A stretch of DNA of 64,000 nt from HGM11367 sp964600435 (GCA_964600435.1 CAZRJB010000002.1:1-64000), one strand, 5' to 3'; shown: positions 7,439-16,975, counted from the stretch's first letter. Notes: generated from the letters alone by a model not told the origin. Numbers and translations are program-made.

Positions 7439-9196
7439 ATGAAAAAACTTAAATATTTTTTATTTATTTTGTTGTTATGCCCTGTCTGCATTATTCTTTC
7501 TGCATGTGCAGAGCAGTCGCCACATTTGGTTATTGAGCTTAAAGGAGCAAAAAACAACAGCATTACCATGAATTATGGTGATAATTCCGGATTAAGCAAT
7601 TTTGTTGTTAAATATGGCAAAAACGAAAATGACTATGTTGATGTTACAAATTCATGCACAATCACAATTCAAGACCCAAACAACGAAACAATTACTTTTG
7701 ATGAATATAAACAAAAAGTTGAATCTGATTCTTTAGAAATTGGCACATGGGTTCTTGAATTTGAATATGAAACATTAACCGAAAATTTTAATGTTAACAT
7801 TTTAAAACTAGACAACAAAAACCTGTACTCTTTAAAACTGGAATCAGTTTTAAACACGCAGGAAAACAAATTATATTATGGAACAAACAGGTCTGGAGTT
7901 GATGTTTTTGTTTCAATAAACAACTTGTCTACCAATCTTGTTGAAGAAAGAAATATTTCAGGAATTTATAAACTTAAAGAAACAACCGAATATCGCTTTG
8001 ATTTGTTTCCTACCGAAGACATTGTTGAATCTGTTGTTTTTGAAGAACTATTGCCTGGCACATATTATATGTGTGCATTAATCACCGATGATGTTTACAA
8101 TGATAAATTTTCTAACTTTACAAAAGTTGAGGTTGAAAAATCTAAAATTGAAGTTGACCATTCAAACCTTAATCTTTCTTGGTCGTTTAAAACATTTGGT
8201 CCATTTCAAGATGTAACATTTGAACAAATGAACACAAACAACAACCCTATAAACTTCTCTGATGTAAACATTGTTATGTGTTCTGATGGTGACTCAACCA
8301 ACAATGGCAATAATTATGTTGGAAATAAAAAAACATCTGAGTTGATTGATAACAATTTTGAAATCTACGGAACTTTTGTTTCTCAAACCCCTAACGCAAC
8401 TTACAATTCGTCAGCAAATACACAAACAATATCATTAAAATTTGTTCCAAACAAATATTATTCTGCATTTTTTGAAGAATCAGATTATTTTAACACAACA
8501 ATAACAATCAACAAGTGTTCTGTTGCTGTTCCAATTGCAAAAAGCGAATGTTGTTCTGGGCAACACGAATATTCGCCAAACAAAGAACATTGTTTGAGCA
8601 TATATGCACAATACCCAGATGTTTACACAATTACAACCAATGGCACATGTGACTACAAAAACAAATATAGTTATAACGATTATTGCTTTAAGGAAGTTGG
8701 CGAACATTTTGTAAATTATGAAATAAAATATAAAAACAATTATGAATGGGCTAGAAACAGCAATCAACCAAGCAATTATTATTGTAATGTTAGTCAAGAA
8801 AACCAAACTGTAAAATTCACTTTAAACATTTCTAAAAGTTCAATTTTATTTCACAATTTAAACATTAGTTACACACAACAACTTTCTTCTAAAAATACTG
8901 TTGATTTAACTCTTGTTTGTGATTTAGATCAATCTGTTTTAGATGGTGAATATGTGTGGGAAGTTTTGCCAGAAGGAACAATTGTTAACAACACCTACAC
9001 CACTGCGTTTGGAACAATTAACAACACAGAGGGTTTTGAAAATCAAACAACAAACAAAACACTAACGATTACAACCGTATCTGAATTTGCACAATCTTAT
9101 AACACTTTAACAATTGCTATAAAAGTTTCGGCTAGTGAAACAAGCAAATGGAACGGCTTTGAAAAAACATTTTTAATTACATTAATTCGAAACTAA
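7439..9196 (+). CDS. Large secreted lipoprotein, unknown function
   Basis: The 585-residue protein has a lipoprotein signal peptide: basic MKKLK, a hydrophobic core, and the lipobox LSAC with Cys at about residue 22. It should therefore be anchored to the outer face of the membrane. The mature part is beta-rich and Asn/Thr-rich and suggests several immunoglobulin-like modules, but no named domain is recognised. A cluster of eight cysteines lies at about residues 357-420 (SECCSGQHEYSPNKEHC and following). A lipobox cysteine plus such a cluster is unusual in a reducing niche. The start follows AAAAAAGGGGTCAAT. It has its own promoter and ends at a perfect 18-bp terminator. Confidence 0.8.
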   Translation: MKKLKYFLFILLLCPVCIILSACAEQSPHLVIELKGAKNNSITMNYGDNSGLSNFVVKYGKNENDYVDVTNSCTITIQDPNNETITFDEYKQKVESDSLEIGTWVLEFEYETLTENFNVNILKLDNKNLYSLKLESVLNTQENKLYYGTNRSGVDVFVSINNLSTNLVEERNISGIYKLKETTEYRFDLFPTEDIVESVVFEELLPGTYYMCALITDDVYNDKFSNFTKVEVEKSKIEVDHSNLNLSWSFKTFGPFQDVTFEQMNTNNNPINFSDVNIVMCSDGDSTNNGNNYVGNKKTSELIDNNFEIYGTFVSQTPNATYNSSANTQTISLKFVPNKYYSAFFEESDYFNTTITINKCSVAVPIAKSECCSGQHEYSPNKEHCLSIYAQYPDVYTITTNGTCDYKNKYSYNDYCFKEVGEHFVNYEIKYKNNYEWARNSNQPSNYYCNVSQENQTVKFTLNISKSSILFHNLNISYTQQLSSKNTVDLTLVCDLDQSVLDGEYVWEVLPEGTIVNNTYTTAFGTINNTEGFENQTTNKTLTITTVSEFAQSYNTLTIAIKVSASETSKWNGFEKTFLITLIRN

Positions 9197-9210
9197 TGTT
9201 AACCATATCT

Positions 9211-9251
9211 AACACACAAAACCACCGGACTAACCGGTGGTTTTGTGTGTT
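9211..9251. terminator. Bidirectional terminator between convergent genes
   Basis: A perfect 18-bp inverted repeat (AACACACAAAACCACCGG and its complement) with a 5-base loop lies between the stops of the lipoprotein gene and the convergent gene at 9262-9930. It can serve both. Confidence 0.9.
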
Positions 9252-9261
9252 TAATGATGTG

Positions 9262-9930
9262 TTAAGTGCTTGAATTATCTATTGAGGTTAAATCTATTGA
9301 AAAATTGTTAAAAGTGTTTATTTCTCGAACATTGTTCGCCAACTTGAGTGTTATTGTTATTTGCAAAACTTGTTCTGGGTTTATGGTTTCTGATGAAGAA
9401 ATTGACACTTTATCTTTTGAAGAGTTTAAGTATTGTATTTTGTTAACTTCGTTGCCTGGAGTGTTGCTAAACACGGTTCTTTCGTTTGCACTTCCGTTTT
9501 TATAATCAATTTTTGTTGTAAAATATGCATTTGGGTTTGCAGCAACATTGTTAAGTTTAACATCTAGATTTCGTTTGCTGTTTTTGTTTGTTATTTCAAT
9601 AACATAAGTTAAAACATTAATTGTGTTTTCGTTATTGTCATCATCCACAACAAACCTACTTTCACCAATGTTCCAAGCCTCCACTTTGCTTGCCAACCCG
9701 TTTAAATTATCTTCTTCTAAATATCTTGCCTTATAGGTTTTGGTTGGTTCAGAAGTGTTGCCATAAAAGTATTGGGCATTAACAATAAAATATGCATCTT
9801 TGTTTTGAATGTTGAATGTTATTTCGTTGTTTGTGTACTTTGTTTCAGCAACCAAATCAACAATTCCAACACCAACAAAAACTAAAAGCACAAACAAAAT
9901 CACACTATATGTAATAATTTTTTTCTTCAT
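9262..9930 (-). CDS. Hypothetical secreted or membrane-anchored protein
   Basis: The 222-residue product starts MKKKIITYSVILF and has one N-terminal hydrophobic segment (about residues 4-24). It ends in a signal-anchor or a poorly marked cleavage site, so it is likely extracellular. The rest is a beta-rich, Asn-rich domain (NEITFNIQNKDAYFIVNAQY). The start at 9930 is chosen because AAGGAGTTAACA lies directly upstream; a longer frame to 9960 has no ribosome site. It resembles in style the secreted protein at 17038 but no homology is claimed. Confidence 0.7.
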   Translation of the reverse strand: MKKKIITYSVILFVLLVFVGVGIVDLVAETKYTNNEITFNIQNKDAYFIVNAQYFYGNTSEPTKTYKARYLEEDNLNGLASKVEAWNIGESRFVVDDDNNENTINVLTYVIEITNKNSKRNLDVKLNNVAANPNAYFTTKIDYKNGSANERTVFSNTPGNEVNKIQYLNSSKDKVSISSSETINPEQVLQITITLKLANNVREINTFNNFSIDLTSIDNSST

Positions 9931-10020
9931 TGTTAACTCCTTTTTTTTAGTATATACCAATTAAAAAAAACTAGGCAAGCAAAAATTCTTGTTTTCTGTT
10001 TTATTTTTAGCAAAAAACAC

Positions 10021-10049
10021 TTGCATAAAAAATAATAATATGATAGAAT
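10021..10049 (+). promoter_or_regulatory. Promoter of rpsT
   Basis: TTGCAT and TAGAAT are spaced by 17 bases and lie about 35 bases upstream of the rpsT start. Confidence 0.6.
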
Positions 10050-10082
10050 TAATCGAATTTTCAAAAAGGAGACATCAAAACC

Positions 10083-10349
10083 ATGCCAAATATTAAATCA
10101 GCAAAAAAAAGAGTTTTGGTTACAGCTACAAAAAAAGCATTAAATAAATCTGTTAAATCTGAATTAGCAACAGCAAAAAAGAAGTTTTTAACCGCTGTTG
10201 AAAACAAACAAGTTGAAGAAGCTTCAAAATTGTTCAGAGAAGTTGTTTCTTTACTTGATAATGCTGCTCAAGACAATGTTATTAGCAAAAATTGTGCTAG
10301 CAGAAACCAAGCATCTTTTGCAAAAAAATTAGACAGCATTAAAGGTTAA
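10083..10349 (+). CDS. rpsT: 30S ribosomal protein S20
   Basis: Binds 16S rRNA early in 30S subunit assembly. The 88-residue, lysine- and alanine-rich, all-helical sequence begins MPNIKSAKKRVLV and contains the family segment KNCASRNQASFAKKLD. Length and composition are normal for S20. The ATG follows AAAAAGGAGACATCAAAACC. It is a monocistronic unit with its own promoter and two successive terminators, and it converges on holA, as is common for rpsT-holA neighbours. Confidence 0.96.
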   Translation: MPNIKSAKKRVLVTATKKALNKSVKSELATAKKKFLTAVENKQVEEASKLFREVVSLLDNAAQDNVISKNCASRNQASFAKKLDSIKG

Positions 10350-10359
10350 ATTTTAATTT

Positions 10360-10391
10360 AAAAAAACTGCAAAACTTGTTGCAGTTTTTTA
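10360..10391 (+). terminator. Terminator of rpsT
   Basis: Hairpin arms AAAACTGCAA / TTGCAGTTTT are followed by a T run on the plus strand. Confidence 0.85.
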
Positions 10392-10418
10392 TTGCCATGC
10401 CATATTTTCAAAATTGTG

Positions 10419-10447
10419 CAACTTGCTTTTTAGAGCAAGTTGTTTTT
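10419..10447 (+). terminator. Second terminator after rpsT, at the end of holA
   Basis: Arms CAACTTGCT / AGCAAGTTG with a 6-base loop are followed by TTTTTAAT on the plus strand. It ends at the holA stop codon and guards holA from read-through in the antisense direction. Confidence 0.65.
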
Positions 10448-11408
10448 AATTGGGATTAACAATTTTGCAAATTAAATAAAACAAAGCATTTTCTTGTGTC
10501 ATTTGCCCACTTTTTATGTTGTAATCGGTTTCCAAAAGTAAATTTAAAATGTTTTTAAGTTGAGAAGCTGTAAAACTAGACGCCGTTTCTTTTGCTTTTG
10601 TAATTGCAAATTCTTTAACATTTAATGCTTTTGCAAGTTCAGCATTTGAGCCTTTGTTTATTTTTGCAAAAAGCATTCTTCTAAAAGAGCCATTTATCAA
10701 ACCTAAAATTTTTATTGGTGCTTCACCCGAGTTTAACATATCGTTTAAAATTTTAAATGCCTTGTTAGAATTTTTATTTCCCAAAGCGTTGGTTAAATCA
10801 AAAACCTTAAGCTCAGTATCTTTAAACACCAACAAATCTATCACATCTGAAGATACTTCCCCTGATATCAAATAGTCTGAAATCTTTTTTATTTCCAAGT
10901 TGATTCTAATCAAATTTCCTAAACAATTGTTGTTTAACTTTTTACAATTTTCGGTTGATATTTCTATTCCGTTTTTACTAAAAGAATCCTTAATATAGTT
11001 CAAAACATATGTTTCACTTGGCTTGCAATCTACAATGTCAATGTTTTTTAAAAAGTCAAAAACACCACTTGAGATTGAGTCAACAAAAATTAAAAAACAA
11101 TTGTTGTTAGCGTTTTTACAATATTGATTAACTTTTGACTTTTGGTCGGTTGTTAATTCTTTTTGAATGTCTTGCACAACAACAATACGTTTCTCTTCAA
11201 AAAAAGAAAACTGATTTGCCGAATTAAGCATATTGTTCACATCAAAATTTTCATCAGTAAAAACACTTATGTTAATGCTGGAAATTTTTAACTTGTCTGC
11301 CAAAATTTTTTTAACTCGATCACATAAAAAAGCATCACCTTTTAAAAGATAAATATTTTTATAGTCACTTACTTTTTCAAAATCTAAATAATTCAATTTA
11401 AACACCAC
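10446..11408 (-). CDS. holA: DNA polymerase III subunit delta
   Basis: The delta subunit opens the beta sliding clamp within the clamp-loader complex. The 320-residue length is normal. The N-terminal region carries the family pattern NIYLLKGDAFLCDRVKKIL (about residues 18-36). The degenerate AAA+ fold follows, and the C-terminal helical clamp-loader domain has LINGSFRRMLFAKI (about 244-257). The start overlaps the end of comEC by 16 bases, so the two are co-transcribed, an arrangement widespread in Firmicutes. Confidence 0.93.
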   Translation of the reverse strand: MVFKLNYLDFEKVSDYKNIYLLKGDAFLCDRVKKILADKLKISSINISVFTDENFDVNNMLNSANQFSFFEEKRIVVVQDIQKELTTDQKSKVNQYCKNANNNCFLIFVDSISSGVFDFLKNIDIVDCKPSETYVLNYIKDSFSKNGIEISTENCKKLNNNCLGNLIRINLEIKKISDYLISGEVSSDVIDLLVFKDTELKVFDLTNALGNKNSNKAFKILNDMLNSGEAPIKILGLINGSFRRMLFAKINKGSNAELAKALNVKEFAITKAKETASSFTASQLKNILNLLLETDYNIKSGQMTQENALFYLICKIVNPN

Positions 11409-13489
11409 ACCTTTTCTATTATATTGTTTTTAAAACTCATTGTCCAACAACCAGTCATGTTGATTGTTTGAGTATTTTGAATAGTTTTGCCGTCAATCAA
11501 AAAATTGTCAACCAACAAATCGGACTTGTTGCTATAATTGCAATCAGAAATTATCAAATTTATTTTACCATAGTTCATGTTTATTTCATACAGTTGTTCA
11601 AAAGATAAATTTTTATTGCAAACAAAAACCAAGAAATTGTCATGCTCAAACATTACACCGCATAAATTGTTAACAATTTTTATTGATGTTAGTTTAACGT
11701 TGTCAAACTCGTATTCAACATTATATAAAAAACAACATTCATCTTCTTCTGTTGCAGAAAACTCAACAATATTGTTAAACGTGTCAGATTTTTCGTAAGA
11801 ATATTTTGAATTTAAAATTAAATAGTCCGCATTTTTGTGAGCAATGTTTTTAAAATATGTTTCATTCTTTTTAATTAAATGCTTGTTAAAATCACCAACA
11901 CAAAAAGTTTTACCATTAAACTCCAAAACATAACAATTGTTGCCATAAGCATTTAAAACAGAAATGCTTTTGTTCATGTTTTTTGGAATTGTCATGCCAA
12001 AACTCGTTAACAGAGTTGCAACAACAAACCCCATGCAAATTAACAATTTGAACAGTTTGTTAAAATTGATATAGTGAGAAGATGTAAACAATGCGAAATA
12101 TATTCCTATAATCACAATTGGTGAAAGTTGACTTAAATCTATTATTGCCCATTTTTGATTTGCAATTATTTGTGCCACATTTGTTATAAACGAAATAATT
12201 AAAGCAGGAATTTTTAAAAGAGCGCCAAAAGAAAACGCCTTTGAGATTGGTATTAAAACAAATAGAGAAATAAAAAACACTTCAAAAATTGGAATACATA
12301 CAAAATTGGCAACAATAGTCAAAAATGACATTTTTCCGTAATAATATACTGTTAATGGCAACAAGCCTAGTTGTGTTGAGAGCATTACTGAAAACGTTTC
12401 TGATAATTTTTTTGGAAAATGACATTTGTTGAACAGTTCTTTAAAAAACACTGAAAACATAAATATTGAAAAAACGCTGCCAAAACTCAACAAAAAACCT
12501 GCATCATAAACACATAAAGGTTTATATAGCAATGTTATTATTCCAGCAATACCGAGTGAGTTTAATCTATCGTATTGTTTACCCATAATTCCGGCAATTG
12601 ATAAAACCAAAAACATTATGCTTGCTCTAACAACCGAAACCGAAAACGAACAAAGATAGCAATAAAAAAGCAAAAATACCGAAATTATTGAAATGTTTAT
12701 GTATTTTTTCATTCTTGTTTTATCTAAAATAAATGAAAGCATGGATGTGATAAAACCAATATGCAAACCTGATATTGCCAACAAATGTGCAATTCCAGAA
12801 ATTGAAAAGTTTTCTTTAACCGAATCGTTAACATATGTTTTGTCACCAAACAGACTTGCATAACTAATGCTTGCTTGTTCATTGTCCATGTTTTGGTTAA
12901 GAAAAATTCTTATTGATTCTCGCAAAGATTCTGAAATGGACAAACCTTGAAAACTATCCATTGTAACATCAGCAATGTTGGTTTGAACAGTGTAACCTAT
13001 GTTATATTTATAGTAGTAGTTGTTAAACTCACCAAGTGAAAACAATTCTGTTTTTTCTACATACTCGGTGAATGTTATTACATAACCTGTTTCCATTGTT
13101 GTTGCATTTTCAACAGAAACAATCATACACTTGTTTGTTTTTACGCCATCAATATAAACATTGTCTAAAACAACAGATTGAAAACCAGAGTATGTTGAAA
13201 CAGTTGATATTCTTCCTGAAACAGTGCATGTTTTGTTGCTAAAATTCACGTTGTAAAAACTTAAACAACTTATTAAAAAAATGCCCAAACCCAAAGCAAA
13301 TGAAGACATAACAATAATAAATCTACTAATGCACTTGTTTTTTACACACAAAAACACCAATACAGCAATTGATAGCCCAATTAAAATTAGAACAAATAAG
13401 TTAACAGAAAAAATGTACCTAGCAAGATATAAGCCAAGTGCAAGAGATATAAAACTATAAAAAATTGGTCTAAAATTAAGCTTTTTCAT
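11393..13489 (-). CDS. comEC: ComEC/Rec2 DNA-uptake channel with degenerate C-terminal domain
   Basis: ComEC forms the inner-membrane channel that takes up single-stranded DNA in competence. The 698-residue product has N-terminal helices and a DUF4131-type segment. The competence domain contains the marks YASLFGDKTYVNDSVKENF and AISGLHIGF (about residues 206-245), with several membrane helices to about residue 500. The C-terminal metallo-beta-lactamase-like region (about 520-698) starts normally (ISVLNAYGNNCYVLEFNGK). It lacks the GQGD and HxxxDH-type metal-binding motifs of canonical ComEC. The ATG has no good ribosome site. No other competence gene is in the window, so actual DNA uptake is unproven. 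Confidence 0.9.
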   Translation of the reverse strand: MKKLNFRPIFYSFISLALGLYLARYIFSVNLFVLILIGLSIAVLVFLCVKNKCISRFIIVMSSFALGLGIFLISCLSFYNVNFSNKTCTVSGRISTVSTYSGFQSVVLDNVYIDGVKTNKCMIVSVENATTMETGYVITFTEYVEKTELFSLGEFNNYYYKYNIGYTVQTNIADVTMDSFQGLSISESLRESIRIFLNQNMDNEQASISYASLFGDKTYVNDSVKENFSISGIAHLLAISGLHIGFITSMLSFILDKTRMKKYINISIISVFLLFYCYLCSFSVSVVRASIMFLVLSIAGIMGKQYDRLNSLGIAGIITLLYKPLCVYDAGFLLSFGSVFSIFMFSVFFKELFNKCHFPKKLSETFSVMLSTQLGLLPLTVYYYGKMSFLTIVANFVCIPIFEVFFISLFVLIPISKAFSFGALLKIPALIISFITNVAQIIANQKWAIIDLSQLSPIVIIGIYFALFTSSHYINFNKLFKLLICMGFVVATLLTSFGMTIPKNMNKSISVLNAYGNNCYVLEFNGKTFCVGDFNKHLIKKNETYFKNIAHKNADYLILNSKYSYEKSDTFNNIVEFSATEEDECCFLYNVEYEFDNVKLTSIKIVNNLCGVMFEHDNFLVFVCNKNLSFEQLYEINMNYGKINLIISDCNYSNKSDLLVDNFLIDGKTIQNTQTINMTGCWTMSFKNNIIEKVWCLN

Positions 13490-13582
13490 TTGTTTTTTTT
13501 GTTTTGAGTTTTTTAATAGGTTTATAATGTTATCGTTACAACTTTTTTAATGTTGATTACAAATTAAAGTTTCAATAAAATA

Positions 13583-13966
13583 TTACAAAATTAAATTTTT
13601 TGTTTTTAATTCTTCAACTTCAAACATGTTTAATTGTTGTTTAAGTTTTTGAGAAATTGAAGAAACATAATCTTTTTCTAGGGCAAAATTGCCACGTTTT
13701 AAGCCTTCCAAAAGCACAAAAACATCGTCCGCATTAAGCCCGTCCTTTTTTAGATATGTTCCAACACCCTTTATTGTTTGAACATCATAGCCCATTTCAC
13801 GCAAACAGTCTAAATTGCATTCAACAGTGTATTTTCTGCAAACAATACCTTTTTGACGAAGCCTTTTAACAATTTCTTTTTGAGTTATTAAATGTTCTGC
13901 ATCGGTTTCTGTTTGTAAAATTTTTAAAATATGCAGAATAATGCCAAAATTTTTACGTTTTTTCAT
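13583..13966 (-). CDS. Small winged-helix DNA-binding protein
   Basis: The 127-residue protein has an N-terminal HTH region typical of HTH_11/WYL-regulator heads. The marks are ILHILKILQTETDAEHLITQ and then KEIVKRLRQKGIVCRKYTV (about residues 9-49). The wing-like segment EMGYDVQTIKGVGTYLKK follows. A full WYL regulator would be about 300 residues, so this is either a stand-alone HTH protein or a WYL regulator without its ligand domain. AAGGAA precedes the ATG. It sits alone between comEC and clpB on the same strand. The target is unknown. Confidence 0.7.
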   Translation of the reverse strand: MKKRKNFGIILHILKILQTETDAEHLITQKEIVKRLRQKGIVCRKYTVECNLDCLREMGYDVQTIKGVGTYLKKDGLNADDVFVLLEGLKRGNFALEKDYVSSISQKLKQQLNMFEVEELKTKNLIL

Positions 13967-14075
13967 GATTTTTCCTTAAATTTGTGTAAACAATTTGATT
14001 TTTCAATAATATTTTATCAGTTTAAAGATTAAATGTCAAAACAAAAACCACCAACTCAAACATTAAATATAACAT

Positions 14076-14114
14076 GCAAAAAAACCTAAACTTTCTGTTT
14101 GTTTAGGTTTTTGC
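14076..14114 (-). terminator. Terminator of clpB
   Basis: Arms AAAAACCTAAAC / GTTTAGGTTTTT are followed by a U-rich run on the minus strand, just after the clpB stop. Confidence 0.8.
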
Positions 14115-14129
14115 TTTTATAAAATTATA

Positions 14130-16715
14130 TTACTTTATTATTAACTGATTGTTTTCTACATCAAGTGTGACTGTGCTGTTTGGTTTAAAATCTTTTATTA
14201 AAAGTTCTTTCGCAACCATTGTTTCAACTGTGTGGCTAATGTATCTTTTAAGCGGACGAGCACCATAAACCATGTCATAACCATTTTCAATTATATAATC
14301 TTTTGCACTATCGGTTACATTAAGTTTTAGTTGTTTAGATTCTAGTCTGTTAGACAAATTTTTAAGAAGCAACTCCAAGATTTGTTTAACATCAGATTTT
14401 GTTAAAGGTTTAAAATATATTATATCGTCTAAACGATTTAAAAACTCTGGCTTGAATTGCATTTTTAGCATTCCATCTACTTCTGCTTTTGCAGAACTTG
14501 AAATTGTTCCATCTGGTTCTATGCCTTCTAGAAGAGCATTTGCTCCCAAGTTTGATGTCATGATTATTATTGTGTTTTTAAAATCCACCGTTCTGCCTTG
14601 ACTATCTGTTACTCTGCCGTCGTCTAAAACTTGAAGCAAAATGTTAAACACATCCGGATGTGCTTTTTCTATTTCGTCAAATAAAACAACAGAATATGGA
14701 TGTCGTCTTACCGCTTCGGTTAGTTGCCCACCTTCTTCGTAGCCAACATATCCAGGAGGCGCACCAATCAAACGTGAAACGCTAAATTTTTCCATGTATT
14801 CAGTCATGTCAATTCTAACCAAGTTTTTTTCGTCATCGAACAAGTTTTGTGCTAGGGCTTTGCAAAGTTCAGTTTTTCCAACACCTGTTGGACCTAAAAA
14901 CATGAACGAGCCAATTGGTCGGTTTGGGTCACCAATGCCTGCACGAGAACGCAAAATTGCTTCGCTAACTTTGGTTACCGCTTGATTTTGTCCTATTATT
15001 CTGTTGTGCAAAATTTCGTCTAAATGAATCAATTTTTCTTTTTCACTAGATGCCAATTTGCTAACAGGAATACCTGTCCAACGAGAAACAATTTTTGCTA
15101 TTTCATCTTCGGTTACTCTGCTTTTTAGCAATGTGTCTTGCTTGATTTCTTCGTTGTGTTTTTCTAGTTCTTCTAATTCTTTTTGAAGTTTTGGCAATGT
15201 TGAATATTTAAGTTGTGCTGCTTTGTTTAAGTCATATTCCCTTTCTGCTTTTTCTATTTGTGCGGTTGTGGTTTCAATATCTTCTTTTATTTTTTGCACT
15301 TTTTGAATTGATTGTTTTTCATTTTCCCATTTTAACTTCATTGTTCCATAACTTTCTTTTAGCACTGCCAACTCTTTTTCAATTTTGTTTAAGCGGTCTT
15401 TTGAAAGTTGGTCTGTTTCCTTTTTTAGTGCTTCTTTTTCAATTTCGTGCTGAATAATTTTTCTATTTATTTCGTCAAGTTCTGTTGGCATGCTGTCAAT
15501 TTCTGTTTTTATGCTCGCACATGCCTCATCAACGAGGTCAATTGCCTTGTCTGGCAAAAATCTATCTGAAATATATCTATTTGACAAAGTTGCAGCACTT
15601 ATTAGCGCATTGTCAGAAATTTTTACACCATGAAAAACTTCATACCTATCTTTAAGTCCACGCAAGATTGAAATTGTGTCTTCAACAGTAGGCTCACCCA
15701 CCATAACAGGCTGAAAACGTCGCTCTAGGGCAGGGTCCTTTTCTATATATTTTCGATATTCATCTAACGTTGTTGCTCCAATGCAATGAAGTTCGCCACG
15801 TGCAAGAAGTGGCTTTAAAATGTTTCCAGCATCCATTGCTCCGTCTGTCTTTCCTGCTCCAACAATTAAATGGAGTTCGTCAATAAACAAAATAATTTGC
15901 CCTTCACTTTTCTTCACTTCGTTTAATACTGCCTTTAAACGTTCTTCAAATTCACCCCTAAACTTTGCCCCAGCAACAAGCGAACCCATGTCCAAACTGA
16001 ATATTTTTCTGTTTTTTAGCGAAGTTGGAACATCACCTTTCATAATTCTTATTGCCAAGCCTTCGGCAATTGCTGTTTTTCCAACACCTGCTTCACCAAT
16101 TAAAACAGGATTGTTTTTTGTTTTACGTGATAAAATTCTTATAACATTTCTAATTTCTGAATCTCTTCCAATTACCGGGTCTAGCTTGTTTGCTTTTGCA
16201 AGTTCAACAAGGTCACTGCCATATTTTTTAAGGACGTCATATGTATCTTCTGGATTTTGATTTGTCACTTTTGAATTCCCCCTTACTTTTTTTAATTCTT
16301 CTAAAAATATATTTTTGCTAATTTTATATTTATTAAACAAATTTTTTATTTTGCTGTTTGATTTGTCAATTAAAGATATATAAATATGTTCAACTGACAC
16401 AAATTCGTCACCCATTTGTTTTGCCAACTCAACTGCATTCTGCAAAACATTGTTTGCTTCACCAGACAAATATGGTTCATTTGCTCCGCCAGAAACTTTT
16501 GGCAACTCCTCATTAATTTTTTTTACATCGTTAACAACTCCAACAACATCAATTTGCATTTTTTCTAGCAAATTGTATATTAAAGAATTTGAAATTGTCA
16601 AAATAGCCTGCAAAATGTGGGTTTGTTCAATTTGCGGATTGCCATTTTTTTGAGCAAGCAAAGCCGCCTGCTGAATTGTTTTAACTGAATTTTCTGTAAA
16701 TTGATTAAAGTCCAT
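14130..16715 (-). CDS. clpB: ATP-dependent disaggregase ClpB
   Basis: A hexameric AAA+ chaperone that, with DnaK, dissolves protein aggregates. The 861 residues match the family. The domains are two N-terminal Clp repeats (about 1-145), AAA-1 with Walker A GEAGVGKT (about 207) and Walker B ILFIDELH (about 275), a long coiled-coil middle domain (about 405-530), and AAA-2 with Walker A GPTGVGKTELCKALA (about 605). The C-terminal D2-small domain is rich in GARPLKRYI. The middle domain separates it from ClpC. There is no ClpP-binding loop of the LGF/IGF type that I can see. The ATG follows AGGAGGGAATTTTT. A perfect sigma-A promoter overlapped by a CIRCE-like repeat lies upstream, so HrcA control is likely. 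Confidence 0.97.
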   Translation of the reverse strand: MDFNQFTENSVKTIQQAALLAQKNGNPQIEQTHILQAILTISNSLIYNLLEKMQIDVVGVVNDVKKINEELPKVSGGANEPYLSGEANNVLQNAVELAKQMGDEFVSVEHIYISLIDKSNSKIKNLFNKYKISKNIFLEELKKVRGNSKVTNQNPEDTYDVLKKYGSDLVELAKANKLDPVIGRDSEIRNVIRILSRKTKNNPVLIGEAGVGKTAIAEGLAIRIMKGDVPTSLKNRKIFSLDMGSLVAGAKFRGEFEERLKAVLNEVKKSEGQIILFIDELHLIVGAGKTDGAMDAGNILKPLLARGELHCIGATTLDEYRKYIEKDPALERRFQPVMVGEPTVEDTISILRGLKDRYEVFHGVKISDNALISAATLSNRYISDRFLPDKAIDLVDEACASIKTEIDSMPTELDEINRKIIQHEIEKEALKKETDQLSKDRLNKIEKELAVLKESYGTMKLKWENEKQSIQKVQKIKEDIETTTAQIEKAEREYDLNKAAQLKYSTLPKLQKELEELEKHNEEIKQDTLLKSRVTEDEIAKIVSRWTGIPVSKLASSEKEKLIHLDEILHNRIIGQNQAVTKVSEAILRSRAGIGDPNRPIGSFMFLGPTGVGKTELCKALAQNLFDDEKNLVRIDMTEYMEKFSVSRLIGAPPGYVGYEEGGQLTEAVRRHPYSVVLFDEIEKAHPDVFNILLQVLDDGRVTDSQGRTVDFKNTIIIMTSNLGANALLEGIEPDGTISSSAKAEVDGMLKMQFKPEFLNRLDDIIYFKPLTKSDVKQILELLLKNLSNRLESKQLKLNVTDSAKDYIIENGYDMVYGARPLKRYISHTVETMVAKELLIKDFKPNSTVTLDVENNQLIIK

Positions 16716-16807
16716 AAAAATTCCCTCCTATTGCAACCTTATTATTATTGTTGCTATAACTTGAAAACATTATTAAAGAACTTAATTAATAATCATTTTC
16801 GAGCAAC

Positions 16808-16850
16808 ATTATACCATCATGTGCTAGCAATGTCAAGCATAGTTTGCTAA
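16808..16850 (-). promoter_or_regulatory. clpB promoter with CIRCE-like HrcA operator
   Basis: TTGACA (16831-16836) and TATAAT (16808-16813) are a perfect sigma-A promoter with a 17-base spacer. Overlapping the -35 is TTAGCAAAC-N9-CATTGCTAG (16824-16850). This has the 9-9-9 layout of CIRCE and matches its consensus TTAGCACTC / GAGTGCTAA at 7 and 6 of 9 positions. HrcA binding is inferred. hrcA itself is not in the window. Confidence 0.65.
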
Positions 16851-16975
16851 CTTTTTAAGTTTTTTTTATTTACTAAGCGAAAGTATTAGAGAATGTAGTT
16901 TTGTGGAAGGGTTAAAAATTATTATGATATTTGCTATAAATAACAAGTTACTTTGTTTGATTTAACTTTTTAAAA
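16851..16975. other. Non-coding region upstream of clpB promoter
   Basis: AT-rich and without a credible reading frame or hairpin. It separates the clpB promoter from the terminator of the surface-protein gene. Confidence 0.4.

Noticed and set aside
15820..16260. 146-codon plus-strand frame inside clpB
   Set aside because: Complementary-frame shadow of a highly conserved gene; no ribosome site and no recognisable protein.
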